From the NCBI GenBank assembly GCA_023423995.1, contig JAFAEL010000021.1, forward strand, positions 1 through 42,863: a stretch of DNA of 42,863 nt, given 5' to 3'. Below the pieces are notes generated by a model that worked only from the letters and a program-made list of their open reading frames with translations, searched no databases and was not told the DNA's origin. This DNA comes from Pseudomonadota bacterium (GTDB lineage: Bacteria > Pseudomonadota > Alphaproteobacteria > Rhizobiales > Beijerinckiaceae). Numbering within the stretch: the stretch's first letter is position 1; each line of letters starts with the position of its first letter. Shown one piece after another: positions 17,160 through 25,892 of this stretch. Made by a program: the position numbers and the translations under genes.

Positions 17160-17723
17160 TCATTCCCGCCAGACCTGTTCTTCGGACCAGCCGAGCGCAG
17201 CGAATTCGGCTGCCCTGAGAGGCGCCTCGCCCAGCGAGAAGAACTCGTCCAGCTGGGGCGGGGCGGCGCTCGTCGCGCTCAGCATCGCGTGCGCCTGCCC
17301 GCGGTGATGCACCTGGTGCTGAAACAGGTGCAGCAGCAGCCGGTCGGCTCGCTCCCGCTGGATCCGCTCGCCCCTGTGCACCTGGACGATCGTGTCGGGC
17401 GTTGCCTCGTCCATGGCCTCGCACCAGGCGATCAGTCGCCGATCCACCGCGGCCTGGGCAGGGGCAAGCTCGCGCATGGTCGAGCAAGGCGCTTGGTCGG
17501 CGAAGGCCGCCGGCCCGAGTGTCCCCCCTTCGAGGGCATCGACGTAGAACCAGTCGATCACCAGGATGTGGTTCAGCGTGAGCTTGATCGAGGGAAAGAA
17601 GCCGGAGCGCGGCGCCTCCAACTCGGCCTGCGTCAGGGCCGAACAGGCCTGGTGCAGCCGGTGGTTGGCCCACGCATTGTTGTAGGCCATCGCGCGCAAT
17701 GACTGCAGGAGCGATGCGCCCAT
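17160..17723 (-). CDS. DinB family protein
   Basis: 187 residues with a four-helix-bundle DinB fold. The likely metal-binding histidines are in LTLNHILVIDWF (first) and HLFQHQVHHRGQAHAML (last pair), the usual DinB pattern. Family members include damage-inducible proteins of unknown role and thiol-dependent transferases related to bacillithiol or mycothiol enzymes; neither thiol is expected in alphaproteobacteria, so the activity is unknown. It is 12 bases downstream of the CorA gene on the same strand. Confidence 0.88.
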   Translation of the reverse strand: MGASLLQSLRAMAYNNAWANHRLHQACSALTQAELEAPRSGFFPSIKLTLNHILVIDWFYVDALEGGTLGPAAFADQAPCSTMRELAPAQAAVDRRLIAWCEAMDEATPDTIVQVHRGERIQRERADRLLLHLFQHQVHHRGQAHAMLSATSAAPPQLDEFFSLGEAPLRAAEFAALGWSEEQVWRE

Positions 17724-17735
17724 GTTCCGCTCCCG

Positions 17736-18731
17736 TCAGAGCCACCGTTTCCAGCGGAAGAAGAAGTACGGCATCACGGCCGCGAACACCATCAGGAGCA
17801 GCGCCAGCGGGTATCCCACCGCCCAATTGAGTTCGGGAATGTGCCTGAAGTTCATCCCATAGATCGAGGCGATGAGGGTCGGCGGCATGAAGACCACCGC
17901 CATGACCGAGAACAGCTTGATGATGTTGTTCTGCTCGAGGTTCACGAGGCCGAGCGTCGCGTCGAGCAGGAACTGGATCTTGTTGGCCTGGAAGGTGGCG
18001 TGTTCCTCAAGCGACTGGAGGTCGCGCAGGACGGTTCGCATCTTGTCGCGAAGCTCCTTCTCGACCTTGGCGGCGCGGTAATCGGCCGTGACGAAGAGGA
18101 GCATGCGCTCGATCGAGACGAGGCTCTCGCGCTGCTTGGAAATGAGGTCGCCCGTCTTGCCCAGCGCGCGGAGCTGCGACTGGTACTCGGCGTTGCGTCG
18201 GCCGGGATCCGTATTCGTGGCGAAGATCGCATTCGAGAGGCTGTCGACCCGCTCGCCGGCCAATTGAAGGATGTCGGCCGACCGATCGAGGATCGTCTCC
18301 AGGAGGCCCGCCAGGACCTCCTCGCCCGACTTCCCGAGGCCGGACACCCGCGCGACCTTGTGCGCGAACATCTGGAAGGCGCGGGGCTGCTCGTAGCGCA
18401 CCGTGATGAGCGTCGAATCCTTAACGATGAAGCTGACGGCCGTGAGGATCGGGTCGTCCTCGTCGGCGCGGCAGAGGAGGCGCGCCGTCAGGTAGCGGGC
18501 GCCATGCTCGGCATAAAGGATCTCGGACGGCTCGATGTCGGCCTGGTCCTCGCGGGTCGGCACCTCGATCCCGAGGAAACGTTCGACCTTGTTGTCCTCC
18601 TCCCGGGTCGGCGACACGAGATCGATCCAGAGGGACCCCGAAGGGATCGGCTCGGCCGGGTCCAGGATGCGGCGCTCGACCAGGGTTCCAGGCCAGGCAT
18701 CCGGCCCGGGCGGCAGATGGACGAAGATCAT
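17736..18731 (-). CDS. CorA-family magnesium/divalent-cation transporter
   Basis: 331 residues. A long soluble N-terminal domain (about 1-265), mixed alpha/beta then long helices, is followed by two C-terminal membrane segments. The signature YGMN at 291-294 at the end of the first membrane helix is the ion-selectivity motif of the CorA family. The second helix ends with the basic tail FFFRWKRWL, as expected for a cytosolic C-terminus. It forms a homopentameric channel in the inner membrane for magnesium, possibly cobalt or zinc. It is not clear whether it is the main magnesium importer. Confidence 0.92.
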   Translation of the reverse strand: MIFVHLPPGPDAWPGTLVERRILDPAEPIPSGSLWIDLVSPTREEDNKVERFLGIEVPTREDQADIEPSEILYAEHGARYLTARLLCRADEDDPILTAVSFIVKDSTLITVRYEQPRAFQMFAHKVARVSGLGKSGEEVLAGLLETILDRSADILQLAGERVDSLSNAIFATNTDPGRRNAEYQSQLRALGKTGDLISKQRESLVSIERMLLFVTADYRAAKVEKELRDKMRTVLRDLQSLEEHATFQANKIQFLLDATLGLVNLEQNNIIKLFSVMAVVFMPPTLIASIYGMNFRHIPELNWAVGYPLALLLMVFAAVMPYFFFRWKRWL

Positions 18732-18758
18732 CGAGGCGTGTGCCGGCTGTCGAGGCGG

Positions 18759-20540
18759 TCAGCTGGCAAGTGCGAGCCGGGCGTCAGCCCCGAAATCGCC
18801 GCCTGTCATGACGGCCTCCTCCAGCCCCCCCGACGCGACAGCAAGATTCTCAGCGAAGAACCGGCAGAGTGCGATCCGCCCGGGCTGGGCGGGATCGTTG
18901 TCGCCCGCCTGGATGGCCGCCTGCGCGGCAAGCGCTTCCTCCGCCAGGGCCACGCCGCCGCGAGCGAGGCCGAAGAGCCGCAGATAGGGCGTCGCCGCCG
19001 CGAGGGCCCTGTCCTGCTCGCCCGAGCCGAGCGCCGCGAGGATGTAGCTCGAGGCACGATCGAGGCTCTCGACCGCGGCCCGCAGGCGCGGCGCCGTGAG
19101 GCCGAAGCCCGGTCCGCCCTTCTGGGTCACGCGTCGCAGCACGGACCACATGCCGGCAATCTCGGCCCGAACCGCCTCACCCGCGGAGAGCGGCAGCTTG
19201 CGAGCGACCAGGTCGATCGCCTGGATCCCGTTCGTGCCCTCGTAGATCGCCAGGATACGCGCATCGCGAAGATGCTGTGCAGCGCCCGTCTCCTCGATGA
19301 AGCCCATTCCGCCGTGAACCTGGACGCCGATCGACGCGACCTCGATGCCGATGTCGGTGGAGAACGCCTTCGCGATCGGCGTCAGGAGCGAGGCGCGCTC
19401 CGCCGCGCGCCTCCGCCCCTCCGGGTCGGGGCAGAGCCGGGCACGATCGAGCGCGGCCGCCGTGAGATAGCAGATCGCCCGCGAGGCGGCGGTGTAGCCC
19501 TTCATCGTGAGAAGCATCCGCTGCACGTCGGAATGCTCGATGATCGGGCTCATGCCCTCTCCGTTCCAACCCGCGGCCTTGCCCTGCCTGCGCTCGGACG
19601 CATAGGCGAGAGCCGCCTGGTAGGCCCGCTCCGCGATCGCGACGCCCTGCAGGCCGACATTCAGGCGGGCGTTGTTCATCATCGTGAACATGCAGGCGAG
19701 GCCGCGATTCTCCTCGCCAATCAGCCAGCCGATGGCGCCGCCATGGTCGCCATACGTCATCGTGCAGGTCGGGGAACCGTGGATGCCGAGCTTGTGCTCG
19801 ACTCCCGAGCAGCGAAGATCGTTGTGCGTTCCGTCCGGGAGGATCTTGGGGACCAGGAACAGCGATATGCCGCGGGTCCCGGGCGGAGCGTCGGGCAGCC
19901 GCGCGAGCACGAGGTGGACGATGTTGTCCGTCAGGTCGTGCTCGCCATAGGTGATGAAGATCTTGGTGCCGGTGATGCGGTAGGTCCCGTCGCCGACCCG
20001 CTCCGCTCGCGTGCGGAGCACGGCGAGGTCGGATCCGGCCTGCGGCTCCGTCAGGTTCATGGTCCCGGTCCATTCGCCCGATACGAGCTTGCCGAGGTAG
20101 CGCTCCTTGAGCTCGGGCGAGCCGTGCTTCTCCACCGCCTCGACGGCGCCCATGGTCAGCAGCGGGCCGAGCCCGAAGGCCATCGCGGCCGAGTTCCACA
20201 TCTCGGAGCAGGCGGCGGCCACCAGGGTCGGAAGGCCCTGGCCGCCATATTCCTCCGGGCCGGGCAGTGCGTTCCAGCCGCCGGCCGTCCAGGCCGTGTA
20301 GGCCTCCTTCCAGCCCGGCGGCATGGTGACCACGCCGTCCTTGAGCGGCGTGCCATGCTGATCACCGACGCGGTTCAGGGGCGCCACGACCTCGGCCGCG
20401 AACCGACCTGCCTCTTCCAGCACGCTCTCGACGAGGTCTGTGGTCAGGTCCCCGTAGAAGCCCTCCGCCACGGCGGCATCGAGCCCAGCCACGTGCCGCA
20501 TCACAAAGGCCATCTCGGCCACAGGCGCACGATAGCTCAT
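18759..20540 (-). CDS. acyl-CoA dehydrogenase with C-terminal extension
   Basis: About 593 residues, the long class of acyl-CoA dehydrogenases that catalyse the first FAD-dependent step of beta-oxidation and pass electrons to ETF. Conserved segments are MNLTEPQAGSDLAVL (FAD/substrate site), GTKIFITYGEHD, EHKLGIHGSPTC and MFTMMNNARLNVG, then VQVHGGMGFIEETG and ILAIYEGTNGIQAIDL. A 120-residue C-terminal helical domain follows, as in the FadE12-like group. GGGGGAG six bases before ATG 20540 favours that start over ATG 20546. Substrate chain length is unknown. It is divergent from the Sua5 gene. Confidence 0.92.
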   Translation of the reverse strand: MSYRAPVAEMAFVMRHVAGLDAAVAEGFYGDLTTDLVESVLEEAGRFAAEVVAPLNRVGDQHGTPLKDGVVTMPPGWKEAYTAWTAGGWNALPGPEEYGGQGLPTLVAAACSEMWNSAAMAFGLGPLLTMGAVEAVEKHGSPELKERYLGKLVSGEWTGTMNLTEPQAGSDLAVLRTRAERVGDGTYRITGTKIFITYGEHDLTDNIVHLVLARLPDAPPGTRGISLFLVPKILPDGTHNDLRCSGVEHKLGIHGSPTCTMTYGDHGGAIGWLIGEENRGLACMFTMMNNARLNVGLQGVAIAERAYQAALAYASERRQGKAAGWNGEGMSPIIEHSDVQRMLLTMKGYTAASRAICYLTAAALDRARLCPDPEGRRRAAERASLLTPIAKAFSTDIGIEVASIGVQVHGGMGFIEETGAAQHLRDARILAIYEGTNGIQAIDLVARKLPLSAGEAVRAEIAGMWSVLRRVTQKGGPGFGLTAPRLRAAVESLDRASSYILAALGSGEQDRALAAATPYLRLFGLARGGVALAEEALAAQAAIQAGDNDPAQPGRIALCRFFAENLAVASGGLEEAVMTGGDFGADARLALAS

Positions 20541-20585
20541 GCCCATCTCCCCCGCTCAGTTGACGTTGCGGACGCACTCGCCTAG

Positions 20586-20604
20586 CGCCCGCCAATGACG
20601 GGCG
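20586..20604. repeat. small inverted repeat and copied start-site segment before the Sua5 gene
   Basis: CGCCCG and CGGGCG flank seven bases in the divergent promoter region. The right part, CAATGACGGGCG (20593-20604), is repeated exactly at 20633-20644, where it contains the second candidate start codon of the Sua5 gene. The first copy opens a six-codon reading frame ending in TGA. Role unknown; it could be chance duplication. Confidence 0.35.
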
Positions 20605-20616
20605 GATTGATGTGAC

Positions 20617-21618
20617 GTGAGCGCGACCGCGTCAATGACGGGCGAGGCTTCTTCGCGTGCGACGGAGCGGCTCGGACCGGGACAGGCCGATATCGAACGC
20701 GCTGCCGCGATCCTCGCGGCCGGGGGCCTGGTCGCCTTCCCGACGGAGACCGTCTACGGGCTCGGGGCGGACGGGCGCAGCGCCCGCGCGGTGGCCAGCC
20801 TCTATGCCGCCAAGGAGCGACCGCGGTTCAATCCGCTCATCGCTCACCTGCCGAGCGCGGAGGCTGCAAAGTGCGAGGGCCTCTTCGACGACGATGCGCG
20901 GCGGCTCGCGGAAGCGTTCTGGCCGGGGCCGCTCACGCTCGTCGTTCCCGTCTCGCCGGCCTGCACAGTCTCGGACCTTGCCCGCGCCGGGCTCGATAGC
21001 GTGGCATTGAGGGTCCCGGCCCATCCGGTCGCGAGCGCCCTGCTCAAGGCGTGCGGCTTCCCGGTCGTTGCGCCATCGGCCAACCGAAGCGGCCGCGTCA
21101 GCCCAACCGAGGCGGCGCACGTGCTGGAGGACCTCTCCGGGCGAATCGATGCGGTCGTGGATGGCGGCCCAACGCGTGTCGGGGTCGAATCCACGATTGT
21201 CGCCTGCCTTGATCGCCGGCCTCGCCTGCTTCGCCCGGGTGGCGTCTCACGCGAGGCAATCGAGGAGGTTCTCGGCCGTCGTCTCGACGAGGCAGGCGAA
21301 GCGGGCGGAAAACCCATAGCGCCTGGAGCGCTCGCCTCGCACTACGCCCCACGGGCCCAGGTTCGCCTGAACGCGACGCAGCTGCGCCCGGGCGAGGCTG
21401 CGCTGTCCTTCGGCCCAGATATTCCTGGAGACGCGGCCGCGCGCCTGAACCTCAGCCCAGCAGGCGACCTCGCCGAAGCCGCCGCGAACCTCTTCGGCTA
21501 CCTCCGGCGGCTGGACGGCGCCGGACCGGCCACGATCGCGGCAGCGCCCATCCCGGATTCCGGGCTTGGCGAAGCGATCAACGATCGGTTGCGGCGGGCG
21601 GCGGCAGAGCGGCCCTAG
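20617..21618 (+). CDS. L-threonylcarbamoyladenylate synthase (Sua5/YciO/YrdC family)
   Basis: 333 residues. It makes threonylcarbamoyl-AMP from threonine, bicarbonate and ATP for the t6A37 modification of ANN-decoding tRNAs. The YrdC domain (about 25-205) has [35 protein letters not shown] and [12 protein letters not shown], all active-site segments. A linker and the C-terminal Sua5 domain (about 230-333) make this the long Sua5 form and not the short TsaC. GTG 20617 and ATG 20635 are both possible starts. The stop overlaps that of the convergent gene in CTAG. Confidence 0.93.
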   Translation: MSATASMTGEASSRATERLGPGQADIERAAAILAAGGLVAFPTETVYGLGADGRSARAVASLYAAKERPRFNPLIAHLPSAEAAKCEGLFDDDARRLAEAFWPGPLTLVVPVSPACTVSDLARAGLDSVALRVPAHPVASALLKACGFPVVAPSANRSGRVSPTEAAHVLEDLSGRIDAVVDGGPTRVGVESTIVACLDRRPRLLRPGGVSREAIEEVLGRRLDEAGEAGGKPIAPGALASHYAPRAQVRLNATQLRPGEAALSFGPDIPGDAAARLNLSPAGDLAEAAANLFGYLRRLDGAGPATIAAAPIPDSGLGEAINDRLRRAAAERP

Positions 21619-22604
21619 CCGACCTCCACCACGATCCGGCCGCGGACCTTGCCATCGATGATGTCGCGGCCGGCCTCGATCACGTCGTCGAGCTTGATCG
21701 TCCGGGTCATGCTCGAGAGCTTTTCGCGATCGAGTTCGCGGGCGAGGCGGTTCCAGGCCTCCTGGCGAAGGGCCTTCGGCGCCATCACCGAATCGATCCC
21801 GAGGAGCGCGACGCCGCGGAGGATGAACGGGGCCACTGAGGCCGGAAGGTCCATCCCGCCCGCAAGGCCGCAGGCCGCGACCGCCCCGCCATATTTCGTC
21901 ATGGAGAGCATGTTGGCCAGGGTCGTCGAGCCGACCGTGTCGATCCCTGCCGCCCAGCGCTCCTTGCCGAGCGGCCGCCCCTTTCCGGCGAGTTCGTCCC
22001 GTGGAATGATCTCGGCCGCGCCGAGGCTCTTCAGATATGCTTCCTCGCTCGTCCGGCCGGTGGATGCGATGACGTGCCATCCGGCCGTGGCCAGCAGCGC
22101 GATCGCGACGGAGCCGACGCCGCCGGCCGCTCCCGACACGACGGCCGGTCCCCGATCCGGCGACAATCCATGCCGCTCGAGCGCCATGAGCGAGAGCATC
22201 GCCGTATAGCCGGCGGTTCCGATCGCCATGGCTTCAGCAGGCGACATCCCGTCGGGCAGCTTGACCAGCCAGTCACCCTTGACCCGCGAGCGCTCGGCAT
22301 AGGCGCCCAGATGCGTCTCGCCGGTCCCCCAGCCGTTGAGGAGAACGGCATCGCCGGGCTTGAACTCCGGGTGGGTGGAGACCTCGACGGTGCCGGCGAA
22401 ATCGATGCCGGGTATCATCGGGAAGCGGCGCACGACCGGAGCTTTCCCGGTGAGCGCGAGCCCGTCCTTGTAGTTGACGGTCGAGTGGCTGACCCGGACG
22501 GTCACGTCGCCGTCCATCAGGTCGGCTTCGGTGAACTCGCGGAGGACGGGGGCGGCGGCGCCAGCCTCCGTCTTGTCGATCACGACGGCTTTGAACGATG
22601 CCAT
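21615..22604 (-). CDS. YhdH/AcuI-type acrylyl-CoA reductase (MDR family oxidoreductase)
   Basis: 329 residues of the zinc-free medium-chain dehydrogenase group. [16 protein letters not shown] and [12 protein letters not shown] are hallmarks of the YhdH/AcuI subfamily, which reduces acryloyl-CoA to propionyl-CoA with NADPH and so removes a reactive intermediate. The Rossmann part shows [16 protein letters not shown], and [17 protein letters not shown] for NADPH. The length is right. Physiological role may be detoxification or 3-hydroxypropionate metabolism (inference). A small membrane-protein gene lies 67 bases upstream, separated by a strong hairpin. Confidence 0.92.
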   Translation of the reverse strand: MASFKAVVIDKTEAGAAAPVLREFTEADLMDGDVTVRVSHSTVNYKDGLALTGKAPVVRRFPMIPGIDFAGTVEVSTHPEFKPGDAVLLNGWGTGETHLGAYAERSRVKGDWLVKLPDGMSPAEAMAIGTAGYTAMLSLMALERHGLSPDRGPAVVSGAAGGVGSVAIALLATAGWHVIASTGRTSEEAYLKSLGAAEIIPRDELAGKGRPLGKERWAAGIDTVGSTTLANMLSMTKYGGAVAACGLAGGMDLPASVAPFILRGVALLGIDSVMAPKALRQEAWNRLARELDREKLSSMTRTIKLDDVIEAGRDIIDGKVRGRIVVEVG

Positions 22605-22640
22605 GCGGCTCCTCCCGTTTGAAAGCTGGAAGGAGCCGCC

Positions 22641-22665
22641 GGGCCGGGTTCTGTCAACCCGGCTC
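22641..22665 (-). terminator. GC-rich hairpin after the small membrane-protein gene
   Basis: The arms GCCGGGTT and AACCCGGC (22643-22663) are perfect around the loop CTGTC, and the stem can be lengthened by a G-U and a G-C pair. It begins about six bases past the TAG of the gene at 22672. There is no clear T-run, so it is a candidate terminator or processing site only. Confidence 0.4.
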
Positions 22666-22671
22666 GGCCGC

Positions 22672-22887
22672 CTACATCTTCAGGTGGAAGCTCCGCATAT
22701 AGGCCTGAAACCAGCGCTGCGCGTCCCCGAGGAACGCGGCGACGTAGCCTTGGCCGTAGGGCGAGTAGTCGAAGATGCAGAAGATCGCGAAGGCGATCGC
22801 GATAGCCGTCAACGGACGGCTTGAACTTCCCGTAGAACGGACCCGCCTGTCAGCCACGCGCTGCTCGATACGCATTCCGAAGGACAT
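22672..22887 (-). CDS. small membrane protein of unknown function
   Basis: 71 residues from ATG 22887. A basic N-terminal part ([13 protein letters not shown]) precedes one hydrophobic helix ([18 protein letters not shown]), then a short amphipathic tail ending YMRSFHLKM. The positive-inside rule puts the N-terminus in the cytoplasm. I do not recognise the family. A 22-base inverted repeat lies 15 bases upstream and a hairpin follows the stop, so the gene looks like its own transcription unit, which supports it being real. Confidence 0.6.
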   Translation of the reverse strand: MSFGMRIEQRVADRRVRSTGSSSRPLTAIAIAFAIFCIFDYSPYGQGYVAAFLGDAQRWFQAYMRSFHLKM

Positions 22888-22901
22888 GGGATTCACTCAA
22901 A

Positions 22902-22923
22902 TGCTTCCGCACGCGAGGAAGCA
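22902..22923. repeat. 22-base inverted repeat upstream of the small membrane-protein gene
   Basis: TGCTTCC and GGAAGCA flank eight bases (GCACGCGA), ending 15 bases before ATG 22887. The spacing (7-8-7) equals that of the palindrome before fabI, though the bases differ. It may be an operator or a 5' RNA hairpin. Confidence 0.35.
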
Positions 22924-23013
22924 GTTTGTCCCTGCCGCGTGAAGGATGGCTTAAGCACATCGTCGAGAAACGGCAGCAACTGCGGAATTCCGGCACGCCC
23001 CCCGGCGCGGCGC

Positions 23014-24186
23014 TCATGCCGCGCCGCCAAGCTCGGGCACCCGAAATGGCGACAGGTCCAGCCGCGACCGCCCCTCGAGCGTATGCTCGGCGACGGCCTC
23101 TCCGATCGCGGCCGAATGCTTGAAGCCATGGCCGGAGCAGGCCGACACGATCGTGAGCCGGTCGTTCTCCGGATGCGCGTCGATGACGAAGCGGCTGTCC
23201 GGGGCGAGCGTGTAGAGGCACGTCTTGGACTTGAGGCAGCGCTCCGTAACGCCGCGCAAGCGACCCCTGACGTGCTTGTCGTAGGTGAAAGCCGTCTCGA
23301 CGGAGGCGACGGTGCGGTCGATCTCGTCGGGCGAGCCGAGCGTTCGCTCATAGGTTTCGGTGGCGACCTTCAGCCCCTCGGTTCCGGGCGGGATGGGGAA
23401 GCCGTAGGACTGGTCGCCCTCGCTGCCGTGCATCCAGATGAAGACGGGGAACCGCCCGGGCGTGTATTGCGCCGGGTCCTCGGCCTCGAACCAGTTCAGC
23501 ACCTGGCGATGGATCGACATATGGCCGAGCGGACTCACGGCGAGGCCGGGGTTCCAGGCGCCGGCCGAAAGGATCGCCCTCCCCGCCTCGTAGACGCCAT
23601 GGTCTGTCTCGACCCGCACACCTGAACCTGACGAGGAGATCGCCGTGACGATCTCGCCCGTGCGGATGGAAGCTCCCGCCTGCGCGGCGAGGCGGAGTTG
23701 CGCCGCGATGCAGCGCTCGGGGTACACGAAGCCTGCGCCCGGCTCGAAATAGGCGTGTTCGTCGCCCTCCAGGACGAATTGCGGGAAGCGCGCCCCGACC
23801 TCCTCGGCCGACAGGACCTCGTGCGGGATGTTGTAGCGCTGGGCTGCGGCAACCGTCTGGTCGAGGAACCCGGCCTTCTTGGGGTGGCTGGAGCGGGCTC
23901 CGGACAGGACGAGGCCGCCGCACTGGACAAGCAGTTCCTCGCCGGTCTCGGCCTCGATCTCGCGCCAGATCTCGTGCGCCCGCTTCACGAGCGGGACGTA
24001 GCACTCGCCCTCGCCGATCGCCTCGCGGGTGATGCGCGTCTCGCCATGGCTCGAACCGTGCTCGTGCGGCGGCGAGAACCTGTCGATGCCGATGACCTTC
24101 GCGCCTCGGCGGGCAAGCTGGAGAGCGGCCGCGCTACCCATCGCGCCCAGCCCGATTACGATCGCATCAGCCACCATCATGGCCAT
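23014..24186 (-). CDS. N-methyl-L-tryptophan/sarcosine oxidase family FAD amine oxidase
   Basis: 390 residues from ATG 24186, the usual length of monomeric sarcosine oxidase and N-methyltryptophan oxidase (SolA). The FAD dinucleotide site is IVIGLGAMGSAAALQLARRG (GxGxxG at 12-17). HGSSHGETRITR binds the cofactor. Cys323 in KTCLYTLAPDSRFVID matches the covalent FAD attachment cysteine of the family, and SGHGFKHS (351-358) closes the flavin site. It should oxidise an N-methyl amino acid to amino acid, formaldehyde and peroxide; the preferred substrate is uncertain. Its start shares one base with the stop of the HNH gene. Confidence 0.9.
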   Translation of the reverse strand: MAMMVADAIVIGLGAMGSAAALQLARRGAKVIGIDRFSPPHEHGSSHGETRITREAIGEGECYVPLVKRAHEIWREIEAETGEELLVQCGGLVLSGARSSHPKKAGFLDQTVAAAQRYNIPHEVLSAEEVGARFPQFVLEGDEHAYFEPGAGFVYPERCIAAQLRLAAQAGASIRTGEIVTAISSSGSGVRVETDHGVYEAGRAILSAGAWNPGLAVSPLGHMSIHRQVLNWFEAEDPAQYTPGRFPVFIWMHGSEGDQSYGFPIPPGTEGLKVATETYERTLGSPDEIDRTVASVETAFTYDKHVRGRLRGVTERCLKSKTCLYTLAPDSRFVIDAHPENDRLTIVSACSGHGFKHSAAIGEAVAEHTLEGRSRLDLSPFRVPELGGAA

Positions 24187-24917
24187 CAAACCTCTGCAGG
24201 CGGGCTCGGCGAGACGATCTCCCGCCGGCCGGATCGCGCTCCGGCTTCCCGCGCACACTTAGCCACATGCGCCTCCCGGTTCACGACCTGCAAGTTCGGC
24301 GCGCCCCAGAAGGCCAGGAGGGACGGCCAAGGCTCGTCCCGACGATCGCGCCAGACGCTGAAAAGCGGGACCCGGTGGTCCACTTCGGCGGATTTCAGCA
24401 GGCGCTTGCCTCCCTCCAGGCAGCGTCGTCCCTGGCGTCGCTTCAGGACCTGCACGTGATCGCTGGGATCGCACCAGAACCGCCAGGCCGCGACGCAGGC
24501 CGCATGCCAGGTCGCGTTCCGGTTGACCTTGCCCTCCCCCCAGAGATCACGATGCCAGCCGAGCCGGAACACCGGCTGTCCGCAGATGCAGCAATGGCCT
24601 GGACCGCGGCTGAAAAGCTGCTCCCGAAATGGAGCAGGCGGGGTCCGGAAGCTTAGCGAACGGGCGGTGCCGCCGGCCCCGTCGAGGCGCCAGGTCCAGC
24701 CTTCCGGCGAGCCGCTCCGCACGGCGAGCGCGCGAGCGAGGCGATCCGCCCGAAGAGGATGGGCTCGCCAATAGCCTTCGATCGCGCGGCGAGGCGTGGG
24801 CGGAATGAAGGGTCGGGACAAGGCATGCGCCAGCACCGCGCCTGGGAAGATCGCCGGCATGGCGCGCCGGAGGCGTTCGAGCGACTTCCGGTTCCGCTCC
24901 TCGCGAAATGCGCTCAC
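24186..24917 (-). CDS. HNH-type zinc-finger endonuclease-like protein
   Basis: 243 residues. The C-terminal half carries an HNH-like ensemble: CCICG (Cys109, Cys110, Cys112), His138 and Cys141, then Asp180-His181 in VDHRVPLF, Asn208 in NLQVVN, and His217 and Cys221. This fits a beta-beta-alpha metal nuclease fold. The first 100 residues are basic and helical without a domain I know. Because all expected HNH residues are present, nuclease activity is plausible, but there is no methylase, toxin-antitoxin or phage context. The stop is shared with the start of the amine oxidase gene (TGATG), an odd pairing. Confidence 0.75.
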   Translation of the reverse strand: MSAFREERNRKSLERLRRAMPAIFPGAVLAHALSRPFIPPTPRRAIEGYWRAHPLRADRLARALAVRSGSPEGWTWRLDGAGGTARSLSFRTPPAPFREQLFSRGPGHCCICGQPVFRLGWHRDLWGEGKVNRNATWHAACVAAWRFWCDPSDHVQVLKRRQGRRCLEGGKRLLKSAEVDHRVPLFSVWRDRRDEPWPSLLAFWGAPNLQVVNREAHVAKCAREAGARSGRREIVSPSPPAEV

Positions 24918-24929
24918 GGACTGATGCTC

Positions 24930-24956
24930 GGCCGAATCATGCCGGGATGATCGGCC
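24930..24956 (-). terminator. hairpin between EamA transporter and HNH genes
   Basis: The arms GGCCGAATCAT and ATGATCGGCC pair over ten bases with one bulged A and a six-base loop. It lies 18 bases past the stop of the EamA gene and 12 bases before the HNH start. No T-run follows, so it is a weak terminator candidate or an RNA hairpin. Confidence 0.35.
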
Positions 24957-24974
24957 ATCGAGGTATCCGGACGG

Positions 24975-25892
24975 TTAGGCTCGGCTGGGCTGAGGGAAGC
25001 GGAGAAGCACGACGGCGGAGGCCGTCACGATGAAGGCCAGGCCCAGCAGGTCGCCCATTGTCGGGTGTTCCCCGAGGAGCAGCGTGGCACCGAGCACGCC
25101 GATTGCGGGAACGAGGAGCGAGCCGATCGCGGCGACGCCGGTCGGCAGGCTCTCGAGGATCATGAACCAGATGGCGGTCGCGGCCGCCTGGGCCAGAATG
25201 GCGTGATAGGCGAACGCCCAAAGCGTCCTTGGCTGAAGCGCGCGCAGTTCCGGCATTCCCTCGAAGATCAGCATCCCGATGAGCGTAACGGGGAGGGCGA
25301 GAAGCAGCTGCCACCAGGCGATCGTGATCGCGCCGGCATCGATCGGAAACCGCTTCAGCAAGACGCTGCCGCCTGCCCAGACGATTCCGGACATCACCGC
25401 GTAGACGAGCCCCATCGAGAACTGGCCGGCCACCACGATCGGCCAGCCGAGGGCAAGGAGGCCTGCGATCCCGAGCGCCAGCCCGATGCCGCGACGAAGA
25501 TCGAGCCGCTCGCCGAGCACGATCCTGGCGAGGATCACGGCCCAGATCGGCATGGTATAGGAGAGGACGGCGCTCCGGGTGGTGCTGGCGGAGAGCTGCG
25601 CGAAGGCGCTGAACAGGTTGTAGCAGGTGATCGACAGGAAGCCGACGGCCACCACGCGCCACCAATGCTTCCGGGGGATGTGGAGCGACCGCCCCTTCAG
25701 CAACATGAAGCCGAGCAGGGCCGCAGTTCCGGCCGCGAAGCCGAGGAAGCGAAGGGTCCAGGGCGAGATCTCGTCGAGGCAGATCCGGACGGCGACCCAG
25801 TTCAGCCCCCAAAGGAGCCCGAGAACCGGGACGAGCGCAGCCGTGCCGGACTCGATCTCGCGCGGGCCTGAGCGGGCTACTTCCACAGCCAT
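24975..25892 (-). CDS. EamA/DMT superfamily transporter
   Basis: 305 residues with ten hydrophobic helices in two EamA repeats (about 15-150 and 160-295). The first helix region GLLWGLNWVAVRICLDEISPWTLRF is characteristic, as is SVLSYTMPIW-like ARSAVLSYTMPIWAVIL in the first repeat and SLLVPAIGVLGATLLLGE in the second. Members move metabolites such as amino acids, their derivatives or nucleosides, usually outward. The substrate is unknown. The ATG at 25892 lies 16 bases inside the end of the ROK gene, so the two are probably cotranscribed. Confidence 0.9.
   Translation of the reverse strand: MAVEVARSGPREIESGTAALVPVLGLLWGLNWVAVRICLDEISPWTLRFLGFAAGTAALLGFMLLKGRSLHIPRKHWWRVVAVGFLSITCYNLFSAFAQLSASTTRSAVLSYTMPIWAVILARIVLGERLDLRRGIGLALGIAGLLALGWPIVVAGQFSMGLVYAVMSGIVWAGGSVLLKRFPIDAGAITIAWWQLLLALPVTLIGMLIFEGMPELRALQPRTLWAFAYHAILAQAAATAIWFMILESLPTGVAAIGSLLVPAIGVLGATLLLGEHPTMGDLLGLAFIVTASAVVLLRFPQPSRA

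Noticed and set aside
17841..20585. A 914-codon open frame on the plus strand across the CorA and acyl-CoA dehydrogenase genes
   Set aside because: It is antisense to two well-supported genes and its product is Arg/Asp/Gly/His-rich with no fold-like pattern; such frames are common opposite high-G+C genes.
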